Shown: piece by piece, positions 24,096 through 34,550 of the stretch
How the letters are laid out: the number at the start of each line of letters is the position of its first letter
How positions within the stretch are numbered: the first letter of the stretch is position 1
Assembly: GCA_038501625.1 (NCBI GenBank)
Contig: JAZAYU010000700.1
Span: 62,001 to 126,000 of the forward strand
Origin: Corbicula japonica
Taxonomy: Eukaryota; Mollusca; Bivalvia; Venerida; Cyrenidae
Length of the DNA stretch: 64,000 bases
Reading direction: 5' to 3'
Position numbers and translations under genes: made by a program
The notes under the pieces: model-generated
Told to the model about the DNA's origin: nothing
Database searches by the model: none
Seen by the model: only the letters and a program-made list of their open reading frames with translations

Positions 24096-24775
24096 TCAGT
24101 GATAATTATTAAGTCTGTCGGGGTTAATTAACATTGTGTACTAATGATGTTATGAAAACTGAAATTTGCATCGTTGATGAAGATATTTTCCACTTACAGA
24201 GTTAATCTATGCAATGTGTACTGTAATTCAATAGTTGTAAATAATGGTTTCAGTGGAATTTAAGTTAAAGTGCATTTTGCATTTTAACTGACTCAGGTGT
24301 ATACACATGGGTCTACACTGTTTGGCCATTGGAAAACAGCCAAATCCCATGGAAATAAAGGTTCAACCTATGTTCTACATCAAGTGTAAACATGTTGGTG
24401 ACATTAAAAGTATTTTGCATTTTGCCCAGTTGAACATTATTTGTAGAAAGGGGGTTTCTTCTACAGTATTAAAGACATTTACTTGAAACTTCAAACATGT
24501 ATTCTAGGTGACCATGACATAATTTTTATATTGCTGAGTCCATTATAAAATTTTTATGTTGAAGCTGTCAAGTGTCTTCTTTAACAGTTTTCTAAATAAT
24601 GATTTGAAACTTTCAACATATGCTTAAAATCAAATGTAGATTATTTTTACCAAAGTATAATATGGTTTAGTTTAAACTTATTTTTTAACGTTGATTATGC
24701 TCGATGATTGCTTCCTGGGTTGCAAACCAATACTTGCGCCCAATGTGGATTGGGGAAACTGCAGACATATCTCAT

Positions 24776-24840
24776 TGATGGTAGCATTAAACCCGCAGGA
24801 TCTTAATGAGTAAAACACTTTACCCCTAGACCACTCTTCT
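24776..24840 (-). repeat. tRNA-like pol III promoter head of a SINE
   Basis: On the minus strand GTGGTCTAGGGGTAAAGTG resembles the A-box/D-arm of a tRNA, and GGGTTTAATGCTACC 30 bases later resembles the B-box/T-arm. The stems do not close into a full cloverleaf and no anticodon arm can be trusted, so this is read as a tRNA-derived SINE head, not a tRNA gene. The mirror copy is at 49434-49500. Confidence 0.5.
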
Positions 24841-24954
24841 TATTTAATATGGTTCAGTCTCTGTTTAATATATGTTGATGTAGGATACAGTTTTGAATAT
24901 AAAATGTATTGATATTTTAAATTAAACATATTTGGCATCAAGTCTAGATTTTTA

Positions 24955-25040
24955 TGTGGCACATTCAAGGGCAGATCCAGAGGGGGTTCAGTGGGGTTGC
25001 ACCAACCCTCTTGTTGGCAGCAATATTTTATAATTAATTT
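24955..25040. repeat. dispersed repeat fragment (GGATCTGCC/GGATCCACC type)
   Basis: CTCTTGTTGGCAGCAATATT next to CAGATCCAGAGGGGGTTCAG is a diverged copy of the block near 26310-26400 (GTGGATCCTGAAAAGGTTCA, then GGAAGCAATATTTAATTTTA). A similar GGATCCGCCACTG occurs near 37100. The open frames across these copies (26245-26499 and the mirrored 47771-48025) are therefore treated as repeat, not gene. Confidence 0.45.
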
Positions 25041-25470
25041 TCCCAAAGAATTTAGGACTTAAAGTAAGAAATTATCATGTAACTACCATAAGACTGCCCA
25101 TTTAACAAGCTCCATTATGGAAATCCTGCCTATGCCACTGGCTCATTACACTGTTTGTTGAAGAGGTATAGTATTCATAAAATTCTGGTGGTTTTAATGT
25201 GATTCTATGCATTTGTAGATAACTGACTTAAATATGAAGAAGATACCCATCATAGGAATCACTGAAAATGATTGCAAAAATACTCTCACAAAGCAGTATT
25301 GTTGGGTTATTAACTGCATTCAGTGATAGGCAACAGAATTTAAAAAACTGTTCACACTTGATCCTCTAAAATTAATCAGAATAAAGTTAAAATGAAAAAT
25401 TACTTATTTTATCACTGATTTGCTGATACTGTCCATGCAGTTAGGCTAGTGGAAAAGCAAATATATTAAC

Positions 25471-25710
25471 TTAACCCTTTCCTGGATATATACGCATTTT
25501 TACGCATGTGCGACCAGTGTAGATCAGATCAGCAGGCACATCCGTGCCGTCTGATCAGGATCTGCACTGGTCGCATTTTGGTCAGAAATAACCTAATGAA
25601 TCAATAAGCGAACAGTTTAGATCCTGATCAGATGGCACGGATGTGCCGGCTGATCTGATCTTAAGTGTTCGCCCTAGCAATAAAGGTGTATCTATACAGG
25701 AAAGGGTTAA
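25471..25710. mobile_element. 240-bp MITE with TTAACCCTTTCCTG inverted ends
   Basis: It begins TTAACCCTTTCCTG and ends CAGGAAAGGGTTAA, a perfect 14-base inverted repeat whose outer four bases, TTAA, may be a target duplication. Inside are nested inverted motifs: GATCTGCACTGGTCGCA, GATCAGATGGCACGGATG and GTGCCGGCTGATCTGATC. A TTAA target is used by piggyBac-like and Kolobok-like transposons (family knowledge). No transposase is present. The identical layout at 48560-48799 in the right arm confirms the limits. Confidence 0.8.
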
Positions 25711-27488
25711 ACATGTGAATGACTTCTGGGACCAAAAAATTATTTTCCATTTAGAATCAGATGTTCCATTTGACCTGGGAGATGACCCTTTGACTCTTAC
25801 AATTTCCCAAATGCCTATTTTGACCACTACAATATTAACTGAAGTATCATTTTTTCCCCGGAATTAGGTTTGTGTTGGCCATTGATTGACAGAATCCAAA
25901 TCCGGGTCCCTATAAAAATGAAAAATAAAACAACAAAAAACCCTAGAGATTCAGCAGCTAGATGAATCCCTGAGGATAAATTTTAAAATCATATTTCCAA
26001 GCACACTTCTGTGGTTTACCATAAACTATAGTTTAATGTATAACCATTAAATGTTGTACATGCTCTGTTCAGTGCAATTTTACATAATTATGGTAACACA
26101 ATGGTGGTGAAAAAATCCTTGCCATGGCATGGCAGTCATGAAGTTATGAGTTGGATCCCTAGAATTCAGAAATACTTCTTAAATGTCTCTAATGACAATA
26201 GTTCTCACCCACTCCCAAAAGGATGAATATCAGCAAGCATATCATTGCTAAATGTTAAAACTTGGTTTGTTAAAGTGCCAGGGGATTTTGTAAAAACATG
26301 TACACCCTATTGTGTCTCAGTGGTGGATCCTGAAAAGGTTCAGCAGGTTGCTCTGACCCTATTGTGGGAAGCAATATTTAATTTTAATGTGGATTTTGGT
26401 CCGAAAGTTGGAAATTATCATGTAACCAGCCTAAACTACTGCAAACAATCCCCAATTCTAGAAATCTTATATCAGCCCCATTATCGAAAACATCATTGAA
26501 TATAAACTTGTAACTTGCATTGCTCATGGTCAACACTATAGCTAAAGCTGACGATTAAATATTTACATATATGAACAACCGAGATAACAGTTTTAAACTT
26601 TTTTATCAGATATTTTTTGTTTTATTTTAACAACAAGTACAATTGCAATATTCTTGCAATCTTTCTTGATTTTTCTAGATTTGAACATGTTTCTGATGAA
26701 TTCATGATTTATGAAAAGTCATGTTTATCCACCTTTAACATTTTTTGTGTAAATTGTTATTATTAAAAAGATTGACATTTTATAGTTTTAAATCAACATA
26801 TCTCTGATTTAAATGTTCTTGTTACAGTTAAGCAGAGTAAAATTAGCACATTAAAAATAAGAAAGCAAAATAAGAAAACAAACAATAAAATCCCGGAAGT
26901 GAATTTTCTTCCGATGTCCGCAGGTGTAAATGACCGTTATGAAAACTGTTGAGTGGCATCAGACACCTATTTTTATCTTATTTAGTAGTAATATTTTGAT
27001 ACCTGTACTTTAATTTGTTTAACCAAAAGACCTTTTAGTGTAAATGAATGTTAAATAAGTCTAAACGATGTAACTTCCAGTTATTATACCGAACGGACGG
27101 AAATGACGCCATTACGGAAAAATATGTGACAATTTTTAAGCTTTAAACATATGTTTAAAAGGAATGATATTGCATCAGCACTGAATTACTATGAAGAATG
27201 ATTTGTTTTTATAGTTTTCCGCGTTTTGTTTTATGAATTTATTTCTCAAACAATGCGTGGTAGGTTTTTTACGAAGCCCATTTTTGAACGCAAAATCCTG
27301 GATATTCCCTAATTTGACAACCAGATATTTCATAGGAACAATTATTTCGAATGCAATAGAATTTTGTAAACATTTAATCAATATTTAATGTTGTCATAGA
27401 CGAATTTTCGTGCAAATTTACTTTCCCGTAATAAAACAATTAAGTTTTAAATGAGACCATCAAAACCTTAGAAAACGTGTTATTATTA
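25711..27488. other. AT-rich non-coding end of the left contig
   Basis: A dispersed repeat fragment lies at about 26310-26400. The rest, up to the gap, is AT-rich with no gene recognised. The two arms match closely here, with only scattered single-base changes. Confidence 0.45.
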
Positions 27489-27988
27489 NNNNNNNNNNNN
27501 NNNNNNNNNNNNNNNNNNNNNNNNNNNNNNNNNNNNNNNNNNNNNNNNNNNNNNNNNNNNNNNNNNNNNNNNNNNNNNNNNNNNNNNNNNNNNNNNNNNN
27601 NNNNNNNNNNNNNNNNNNNNNNNNNNNNNNNNNNNNNNNNNNNNNNNNNNNNNNNNNNNNNNNNNNNNNNNNNNNNNNNNNNNNNNNNNNNNNNNNNNNN
27701 NNNNNNNNNNNNNNNNNNNNNNNNNNNNNNNNNNNNNNNNNNNNNNNNNNNNNNNNNNNNNNNNNNNNNNNNNNNNNNNNNNNNNNNNNNNNNNNNNNNN
27801 NNNNNNNNNNNNNNNNNNNNNNNNNNNNNNNNNNNNNNNNNNNNNNNNNNNNNNNNNNNNNNNNNNNNNNNNNNNNNNNNNNNNNNNNNNNNNNNNNNNN
27901 NNNNNNNNNNNNNNNNNNNNNNNNNNNNNNNNNNNNNNNNNNNNNNNNNNNNNNNNNNNNNNNNNNNNNNNNNNNNNNNNNNNNNNNN
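27489..27988. other. scaffold gap of exactly 500 N
   Basis: A run of 500 unknown bases, a fixed-size placeholder as inserted by some scaffolding programs. The true distance and even the relative orientation of the two contigs are therefore not shown by the sequence. Confidence 0.98.
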
Positions 27989-29641
27989 AAGATTCAAAGA
28001 TTTTTAAATGTTTATATTATAAAATTATATTAGATATATGTTGTTGACAAAATAAATGCATTTTACGATATATTTCATGATTTTTTTTATTTGAATGTAA
28101 ATTAAGTTCTCTTACTTATTAAAAAGATCTTAACATTTAAAAAGGATACAAATACAGTTCTCTGTTAAGGTTTATCATTACTACCTGGACAACCAGTGGT
28201 TGATTTCATCTTGAAATGTCTGGGGGATTTTTTTACAAGTCTTCTTCTTGTTTTTATGAATCAAAGGTCTCAAAAAGGGTGTTCGTTGGCTTTCAAAGTT
28301 CTTTTTTCATCTATTGAAATGTATCCTTTCATATATTATGTTTAGTATTTCCATCATTTGTTAAATTGAAGATTAAATAGAGCACTTTTAAATAACTTAG
28401 TTTTAGGATACATTTATCATATTTTATTATCACAAAAGTCCAAAACGTATTGAGTTTTTGTTCATCCTAAAAAACAGTCATATTCTTGAATCTCATCAGT
28501 AGTTAATAAGTATGTGTGTAGAGGCTGTATGGAATAAAAGTTTCTAAGTTCGCTTTCAATAGAAAGTAACCACTTTTACAGTGATTTTTGCGTTGACGGA
28601 AATTAATTTCGGATGATTTACAATCGTATTAGACTCTTTCTGCTGTCAAAATTTAAAGCTGAATATTTGAAAAAAACAACACGATGAATTCTACAGGATA
28701 AATGCATTATAGTTTAAAAGATAGAAAGATAGAATAAAAACAAACTGTCTCATATTTTTCTTCACGTCATTAAAGATGGAAGTTCCTTAGAAAAAGAAGG
28801 GGTGCAATGGTTACTTGTATGAAAGACTACTGTTAAGTAAGCCAAAATTTGACAAAATATTAACAGACGATTGCTTGGAAATTGGCAGAAAACCGTTATA
28901 GGCGTGACAACACAAGATGTGTGTTTCTTATTTTTAATATTAATGTTTGTGTAAAGCCCCGCTACTAGTAAAAAGTTAAATTCTTATATTAAGCCATTCA
29001 CACTTTATCAATCACTTTAAGATTGTAGTACATGTACTTATCAGAGTGATACGGAGCAAATCAATGTAAATATAGCGGCGAAAAATAGAAATATATTTCA
29101 CCGATTGAGCTGCGGAATACGTGTTATCACAAGTAAAACAAACATAATTTCGGAGTTCCTTATTTCACTTGTAATTTTTTTCTTTTTATTGTATGTTTTA
29201 GTGCACAATTTGCGTGAATTTGACAAAAACAATGTATAAAATAGCTCCAAACATTAGTGCATATAAGTTCCGTCACTACGTCATATTTGAACCAGTTTTC
29301 TTAAACGTATTTGCAATGTTAGAAGCCAACGTAAAGAAAATGAAAATAAAATGATATTCCACCGTTTGAAAACAGTGAAATACCACTTTTATTTCACCGA
29401 GAAAAGTGTATGATTCACGGGAAGCATTAAAGAAAATATACAGGTAATTTCGATGTCACTTTTATTTTTCTTTGAAAGAAAATGAAACTGAAACTATTTA
29501 GAAATTCCCTTAGGAAAGGCAGAAAAAAATAATGTAAAAAAGGTGTTCGTCAAGTCGAAAACTACAGAACTATAACATATTTAGTTAACTCTTACTATAA
29601 CAGTATTATTTTTCATCAGTCAATTTATTATAATATACTTA
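27989..29641. other. AT-rich non-coding stretch 3' of the GPCR
   Basis: No gene was recognised. The part next to 29642 is probably 3' untranslated region of the minus-strand receptor. A minus-strand AATAAA (TTTATT at about 29624) lies just beyond the stop, and another is near 29388. Confidence 0.4.
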
Positions 29642-30946
29642 TTATTTCCTTTTAAACATACCTATACAAAGCGTTCTAAATTGAGCGTTACAAAATGAAT
29701 ATATAATTGGATTGATCGCACTTGACAAAAGATAAGATCTCAGAAAAAGCAGATATAGTATATATCCAGAACCTTGTAACTGACTCACATAGTTTTGAGA
29801 AGTCTGACGGAGTATTGCTATCACGTAAAAGGGCAGAAAACTGATCACATATGCTACTGTAATAAGAAACAGCATCAATGTCGAGCGTCCTATTCTAAGT
29901 TTAACATTCTTGTAATGCCTGTTGACGTTATGCATCGATTTAACGAAGGATATATGTTGCTTTGTTAGCGTTAAGTCTTCGTGTGATATGGATCTTTTGA
30001 TATTTTTCTTGATTCCATGTAAACATTTTGATGTCCCATGAACTGATACTGAAGAAAAAACTTTTTTAAAGTTGTTTTCTTGACTTGTTTTGCTTTCAGA
30101 AGCGTTGCACAAATCGTCAAGTGATAAAGTTTTATGTTTCGTTAGCTCTTTGTTTGAATCGTTTATTCCGGTCTCTTTAATTAAGTTGACACTTTCGTGT
30201 TCTTGAAATTCTTTTCTAGGTTCTCTTTGTTGTTCTACAAACTCTTTTAAAGCGGCTGTCTTTCTTTTTCTGTCTATTTTCTTTTGTCTAAGCCTATACA
30301 CTTGGGCACCAACGAAATAATACAATACGGAGAGAATTATGAAAATAATCAGCGTTGCAATCATTTGAGTAAAAAAGAAAACATGTGGCCAAACTGATGT
30401 ATCGTACTTATTTTCTAAAAGACATGACTTCCCTTGAATTTTTCCAATCGGAATAATTCGTGTACCGTATATCCATAACGTAGGCCATGAAAACATCACT
30501 GCTAGCAACACGCATCCAATGCATATGTATGTAGATTTACTAGCAGTAAACTGTGATCCATGTGGTCGACAAATACGTCTAAACCTGTCAACAGCGATGG
30601 CAACCAAGATCGCTGCAGAAGCTCCGTTCATCACATATGTAGAAAATCTGGTCACTTTACACAACCACGGACTATCAAGTATAATAGTGTATAACATAAT
30701 ATATATTTCCAACGGAAATGTCGTTACACAATTTACCAAATCCAGAAATGTTAAAAAGAGAATGAACACGCGTGAAGTACTCTTTCTCCATTTGTAGTAG
30801 TACACGTACAATACGATCATATTCCCTGGTAGTCCAATAAACATAAGTAGTGAAGTGTAGATAATAGCTGGAAGCCTGTATCGTACTTGCTCATTGTTGA
30901 GAATGGAAAGATCCGTTAAATTATTATTATATGTAGTATTTTCCAT
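29642..30946 (-). CDS. class A (rhodopsin-like) G-protein-coupled receptor, orphan, intronless
   Basis: Seven-helix plasma membrane receptor of 434 residues in one exon. The N-terminus has glycosylation sequons (NTT at 3, NLT at 9). Helix 1 (about 24-50) carries GN at 41-42. Helix 2 has FLDL with D69. Helix 3 has the disulfide Cys96 and ends in DRF (120-122) instead of DRY. Helix 4 is about 138-160, extracellular loop 2 has Cys175, and helix 5 is about 186-215. A very long, basic and serine-rich third intracellular loop (about 216-353) follows. Helix 6 has SFLPF (369-373), so the usual CWxP tryptophan is lacking. Helix 7 has NPIIY (412-416). The tail is short with Cys419 and Cys427. The layout fits peptide-receptor-like mollusc orphans, but the ligand cannot be told. 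The start ATG at 30946 gives a full-length N-terminus. Confidence 0.93.
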   Translation of the reverse strand: MENTTYNNNLTDLSILNNEQVRYRLPAIIYTSLLMFIGLPGNMIVLYVYYYKWRKSTSRVFILFLTFLDLVNCVTTFPLEIYIMLYTIILDSPWLCKVTRFSTYVMNGASAAILVAIAVDRFRRICRPHGSQFTASKSTYICIGCVLLAVMFSWPTLWIYGTRIIPIGKIQGKSCLLENKYDTSVWPHVFFFTQMIATLIIFIILSVLYYFVGAQVYRLRQKKIDRKRKTAALKEFVEQQREPRKEFQEHESVNLIKETGINDSNKELTKHKTLSLDDLCNASESKTSQENNFKKVFSSVSVHGTSKCLHGIKKNIKRSISHEDLTLTKQHISFVKSMHNVNRHYKNVKLRIGRSTLMLFLITVAYVISFLPFYVIAILRQTSQNYVSQLQGSGYILYLLFLRSYLLSSAINPIIYSFCNAQFRTLCIGMFKRK

Positions 30947-32877
30947 ATCTGCTTTTGACGTTCCAGCCTCGTCATTAAAAATCTTTTTCCGAATTACTTA
31001 TTTAAATTTCAGCTTTCTGTACTTTTGAACGATTGAACGATCATTGTCTTCACATCTAATGTGTTAAAGTCTTGTGATGTTGCCTATCCTAACAATCCAA
31101 TCACACGTATTTCTACTGTCGCTTCAGGATTTATTCGTCAAGGAAGCTCAGCGAGTAAATTGAAAGGCTACCAATTTCCGTTCATCTCACTTTGAAATCA
31201 AGACGTTTATTTTTCCACCGAGTCATTAATATCTCATTTCTTAGCTTGATATTTAGCGTGTCATCCTCAACGTTACATTTATGGTTTCCATGGCAGAAGC
31301 AGTAAATCACCGCAATATTAAGGGTTTTTTTGCTCGATATAAGAAACAGTTTCTTTTATATATTAATCAAAATATGTGTGCAGTTATATCTCCATCTCCT
31401 ATTATCGTTAGAAATAATTCGCCCTCAGATTGCTTTAACAGAAGTCCGTATTCTTCTCATTTATATTCACAGTTAATTGACAACGTTTAATCTATTTTAA
31501 GGATCTCTTGAACCAAGAATGTGCTCCATTTTGTCTGCTGTGTTCAAGGTAGAAAGTGAAGCACTTGAGTTAAGAACACTTCAATAATCTGTATACGCTT
31601 TCAATGATCCGTTGAATTTTGGCATACCTTTATCACACAAATATACACCGAATCTCTCATATTCACTACGAACTAAAGAAAATTGGTAGATAAATTGTTA
31701 AAAACGGTTTAAATTCTTAACCTTTAATTCACAGTTTTTTTTTCCATTTTCGCTTAGAGGTTTTTGTTAATTAGAATTTTCCTATTAATGTTCCACCGTA
31801 AGACTTGCTCGTGCAATTGAAACTCCAATATTGTACTGGAAAGATTATTTGGAACTGGAATGATCTAGTCTGCTAAGATCAGAAACATCTGATTATTTCT
31901 GTTAAATTTAATGCTCAATGCACATACCCAGCCTGTTAAAAGATCGTCGATAAGATATTGCATTCAACAAATTTTCAAGTATACTGTACTACCGTGTGCA
32001 CGTGATCTAGTTACAGGAAAAGCTTACGTGACTTCAACTTTGATTTGTTTTCTTTCTTTCTTACTTTCTCACGTGTAAGTTATCTTTTGTAATAAGAGTA
32101 TTTAAGCTTTTCTTAGAATCAACCTACATCTGGTATTCGACTTATGTCTGCGTTGGAAAGCAATAGATTATCTTTCTTATATTCTGCATTATGTTTGAAG
32201 GAGTTTGCTTATTATAGTAATATATATTTAACAACTTAGATGGTAATATGCTAATTTCAAACCATGTAGAATGCAAATCATTTTGGGTCGCAGTTTATAG
32301 GCATACTAGAACAATCCTTTATTGGGGATACGGGTGGTACAATATTTGTTCTGTGTCTGTCCCTTGCACGGTTGGCTAGGCTCTGCCGTCGTAAATGCAT
32401 TTGTATGGCTTTGGGTGAGCTGTATGTGGAGTACTTGGAAGAGTCGGTACCAGGGTGTGATTATACTTCTTTACATTATTTACATTGATTGTTATATTAA
32501 GTATCATTACGTTTTCACTTGTTTCATGCACCAAAAAATATCATAATTAAGTTCAAAACATGCACAATTTTTATTACATACCAAAATTCAATTAGCTTTA
32601 AATCTGATTCCAGGAAAATACACCAAATGTAAAGTGTCAGGTTTTTATTTTTGTTGAGTATATGTACATCATTTCATTTCTCGTACTGGGATGAACTTGC
32701 AGATACTGGAGAGAACGGCAGTTCCAGGAGCAGGCACGGTAAGTTTTTTCATATTTGACAACGGTGAAAGTAATTTTCATTTTCGCTAGTGTTGATGAAT
32801 TCTTGGAAGAAATATTGACTGACTTAAAATGCCTTACGAATTATTCACCTATCCGTTGATTTCTAAAGGGGTTCAAA
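30947..32877. other. non-coding stretch upstream of the GPCR
   Basis: The first few hundred bases would hold the promoter and any 5' untranslated exon of the minus-strand receptor. No TATA box or splice site could be assigned. The remainder is AT-rich with nothing recognised. Confidence 0.35.
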
Positions 32878-33045
32878 TGATAAGGCCTCTAACTGGGAAC
32901 GAACCCGGACAGCGCCTAACTATGAAATCCGACAACGCAACCAACTTAGTTAGCCGGGACAACCCCAGAAAAGGTTGATCGGGTAGCACTGATATACGTT
33001 GTCATCACTGCATTACATCGGTAACGGATTATTTTACTGATAACA
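32878..33045 (-). mobile_element. tRNA-derived SINE, copy 1 of a tandem pair
   Basis: On the minus strand GGCTAACTAAGTTGGTTGCG matches the A-box/D-arm pattern of a tRNA and GGGTTCGTTCCCAG is a near-perfect B box. The 5' extension ACATCGGTAACGGATTATT/CCGATGTAATGCAGTGATG is shared with copy 2. There is no protein coding. Confidence 0.7.
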
Positions 33046-33116
33046 GTACTGACAATTTTGTACGGGGAGACATTTGACGGCCAAAACACTGCACAAATAC
33101 CGCTACTGTGAATTGC

Positions 33117-33285
33117 AAAAGATAATGCCTCTACCTGGGAAGGAACCCGGACTGTCACAGCGACGCGCCTAGCCATAAAATTCCGACAACGCAACCAACT
33201 GAGCAAGCCGGGACAACCTCAGAAAATGTTGATCGGATAGCCCTGATATACGTTGTCATCACTGCATGACATCGGTAACGGATTA
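33117..33285 (-). mobile_element. tRNA-derived SINE, copy 2 of a tandem pair
   Basis: Same unit as copy 1, in the same orientation. A box GCTTGCTCAGTTGGTTGCG is even more tRNA-like, and the B box is GGGTTCCTTCCCAG. It has about 10 extra bases between the boxes (CGTCGCTGTGACAG). The 72 bases separating the two copies contain no such boxes. Confidence 0.7.
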
Positions 33286-34550
33286 TTAAACAGTACAGTC
33301 TATATGTACGAATAAAGGTAAAACATTTTATGGCGATTTTAATACGGAAGTTCGTGTTTAAATCTGATAGTTCGGCATTTTATAGCAAAATGTCCCGTAA
33401 ATCTGATAAGCTGCATTTATCTTTAAGCACTGTTGGAAAATGTAATCTTCCCCTGGCAGCATATGAAATATTAGCGCTGACAGACTTTTAATAAATTCAC
33501 TTGGGCTTAGCGAATAGAGCCGTGGATTAGAAATGAGCAGTTCCATGGAGCAGAAGGGGAATTTCAAGACAGGGACCAGGAGCAGATATAATCGATTACT
33601 GAAGATTGTTTTATTTAAACTCTTGACAGTAGTTTACAAGCTTAACGATAATAGTTTGTTGACACACAGTGATAGTTTTGCCTCGTTTTGAAGCGTCAGA
33701 TGTTTTAATGAAAAGTGTCTCCAGACGCCTTTGCAAAATTAAACGTCTGAATGATTGAAACTTCATCTTATGGTGTTCATATTTTACAGCTTGTACTATT
33801 TTCTAGAGCTTGTAAGAATGTTACAACATTTCAATGAAAGTTATATTTGCATATAAGAAAACAACTTTTAAAACAATGGTATCGGTTTCAAAGATTATAA
33901 ATTAGATTTATCCAGACTTTAATTTTAAATATACAGCTGCAGTTTTAAATCATAACTGCAACAGTGTATTTCTCTTACCAGTGTTTTATGGAGATTATAA
34001 ATTAATGAAAATGAAAGGCAATATTATGTTTCCACGTTATTTCTAAAAATCATCTTTAAGTTCAAAAAGAATGGTTTAAAACATGATATTCCACAGCGCT
34101 TTATGTATGCATACTTGTCATTAGCTTCTTGTGTTTTATACGTTGGCGTACTTGGGGAAAGTGCGAGGTTTGTTTAGCCTAGAAACTGTTAGATCTGATG
34201 ACGGACCGCAGAAACCGTACATAAGTAATAACGAATTTCCCTGATTACTATTATTTTTAAAATTGTCAACACAGGAAGCATGATTTATAACACTCGCAAA
34301 ATGATCTGAAGATGTCATTACATAAGAAATGAATGCAATACTACATAAAAACTTATATCTCCAGTAAAATATGTCTTACGCAGGCTGTCAACACTTTCCA
34401 TGGTTTAAAATACTATTCTCACTTTCACTTTTTCGATTTTGTAGGCGACAATCTGATTGGTTCAAAGATTTAGTGATAAAAGCACGTTTTAGTTACTCGT
34501 CGTCAGATCCTGATAGCATCGTGGTTTTTAGGAAATGATTTTAATTAGAT
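33286..34550. other. non-coding stretch, nothing recognised
   Basis: AT-rich, no gene and no obvious repeat seen. Confidence 0.35.

Larger units (their letters stand above)
12560..27488 (+). repeat. left arm of a very large inverted duplication
   Basis: The reverse complement of this stretch is found at 46781-63950. Anchor pairs: 27488 with 46781, the small MITE 25471-25710 with 48560-48799, the palindrome centred near 20371 with that near 50926, exon-like sequence 15669-15801 with 55451-55583, and the 223-bp duplication at 13.1 kb with that at 63.3 kb. Identity looks close to 98-99 percent by eye in the pieces compared. The arm ends on the last base before the 500-N gap. The outer limit is blurred because both arms run into the same satellite. 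Confidence 0.93.

Noticed and set aside
26245..26499. 84-codon open frame present in both arms (also 47771-48025)
   Set aside because: It overlaps a dispersed GGATCCACC-type repeat, and its presence in both arms follows from the duplication.
27440..28007. Open frames spanning the N run
   Set aside because: Unknown bases give no stop codons, so the frames are meaningless.
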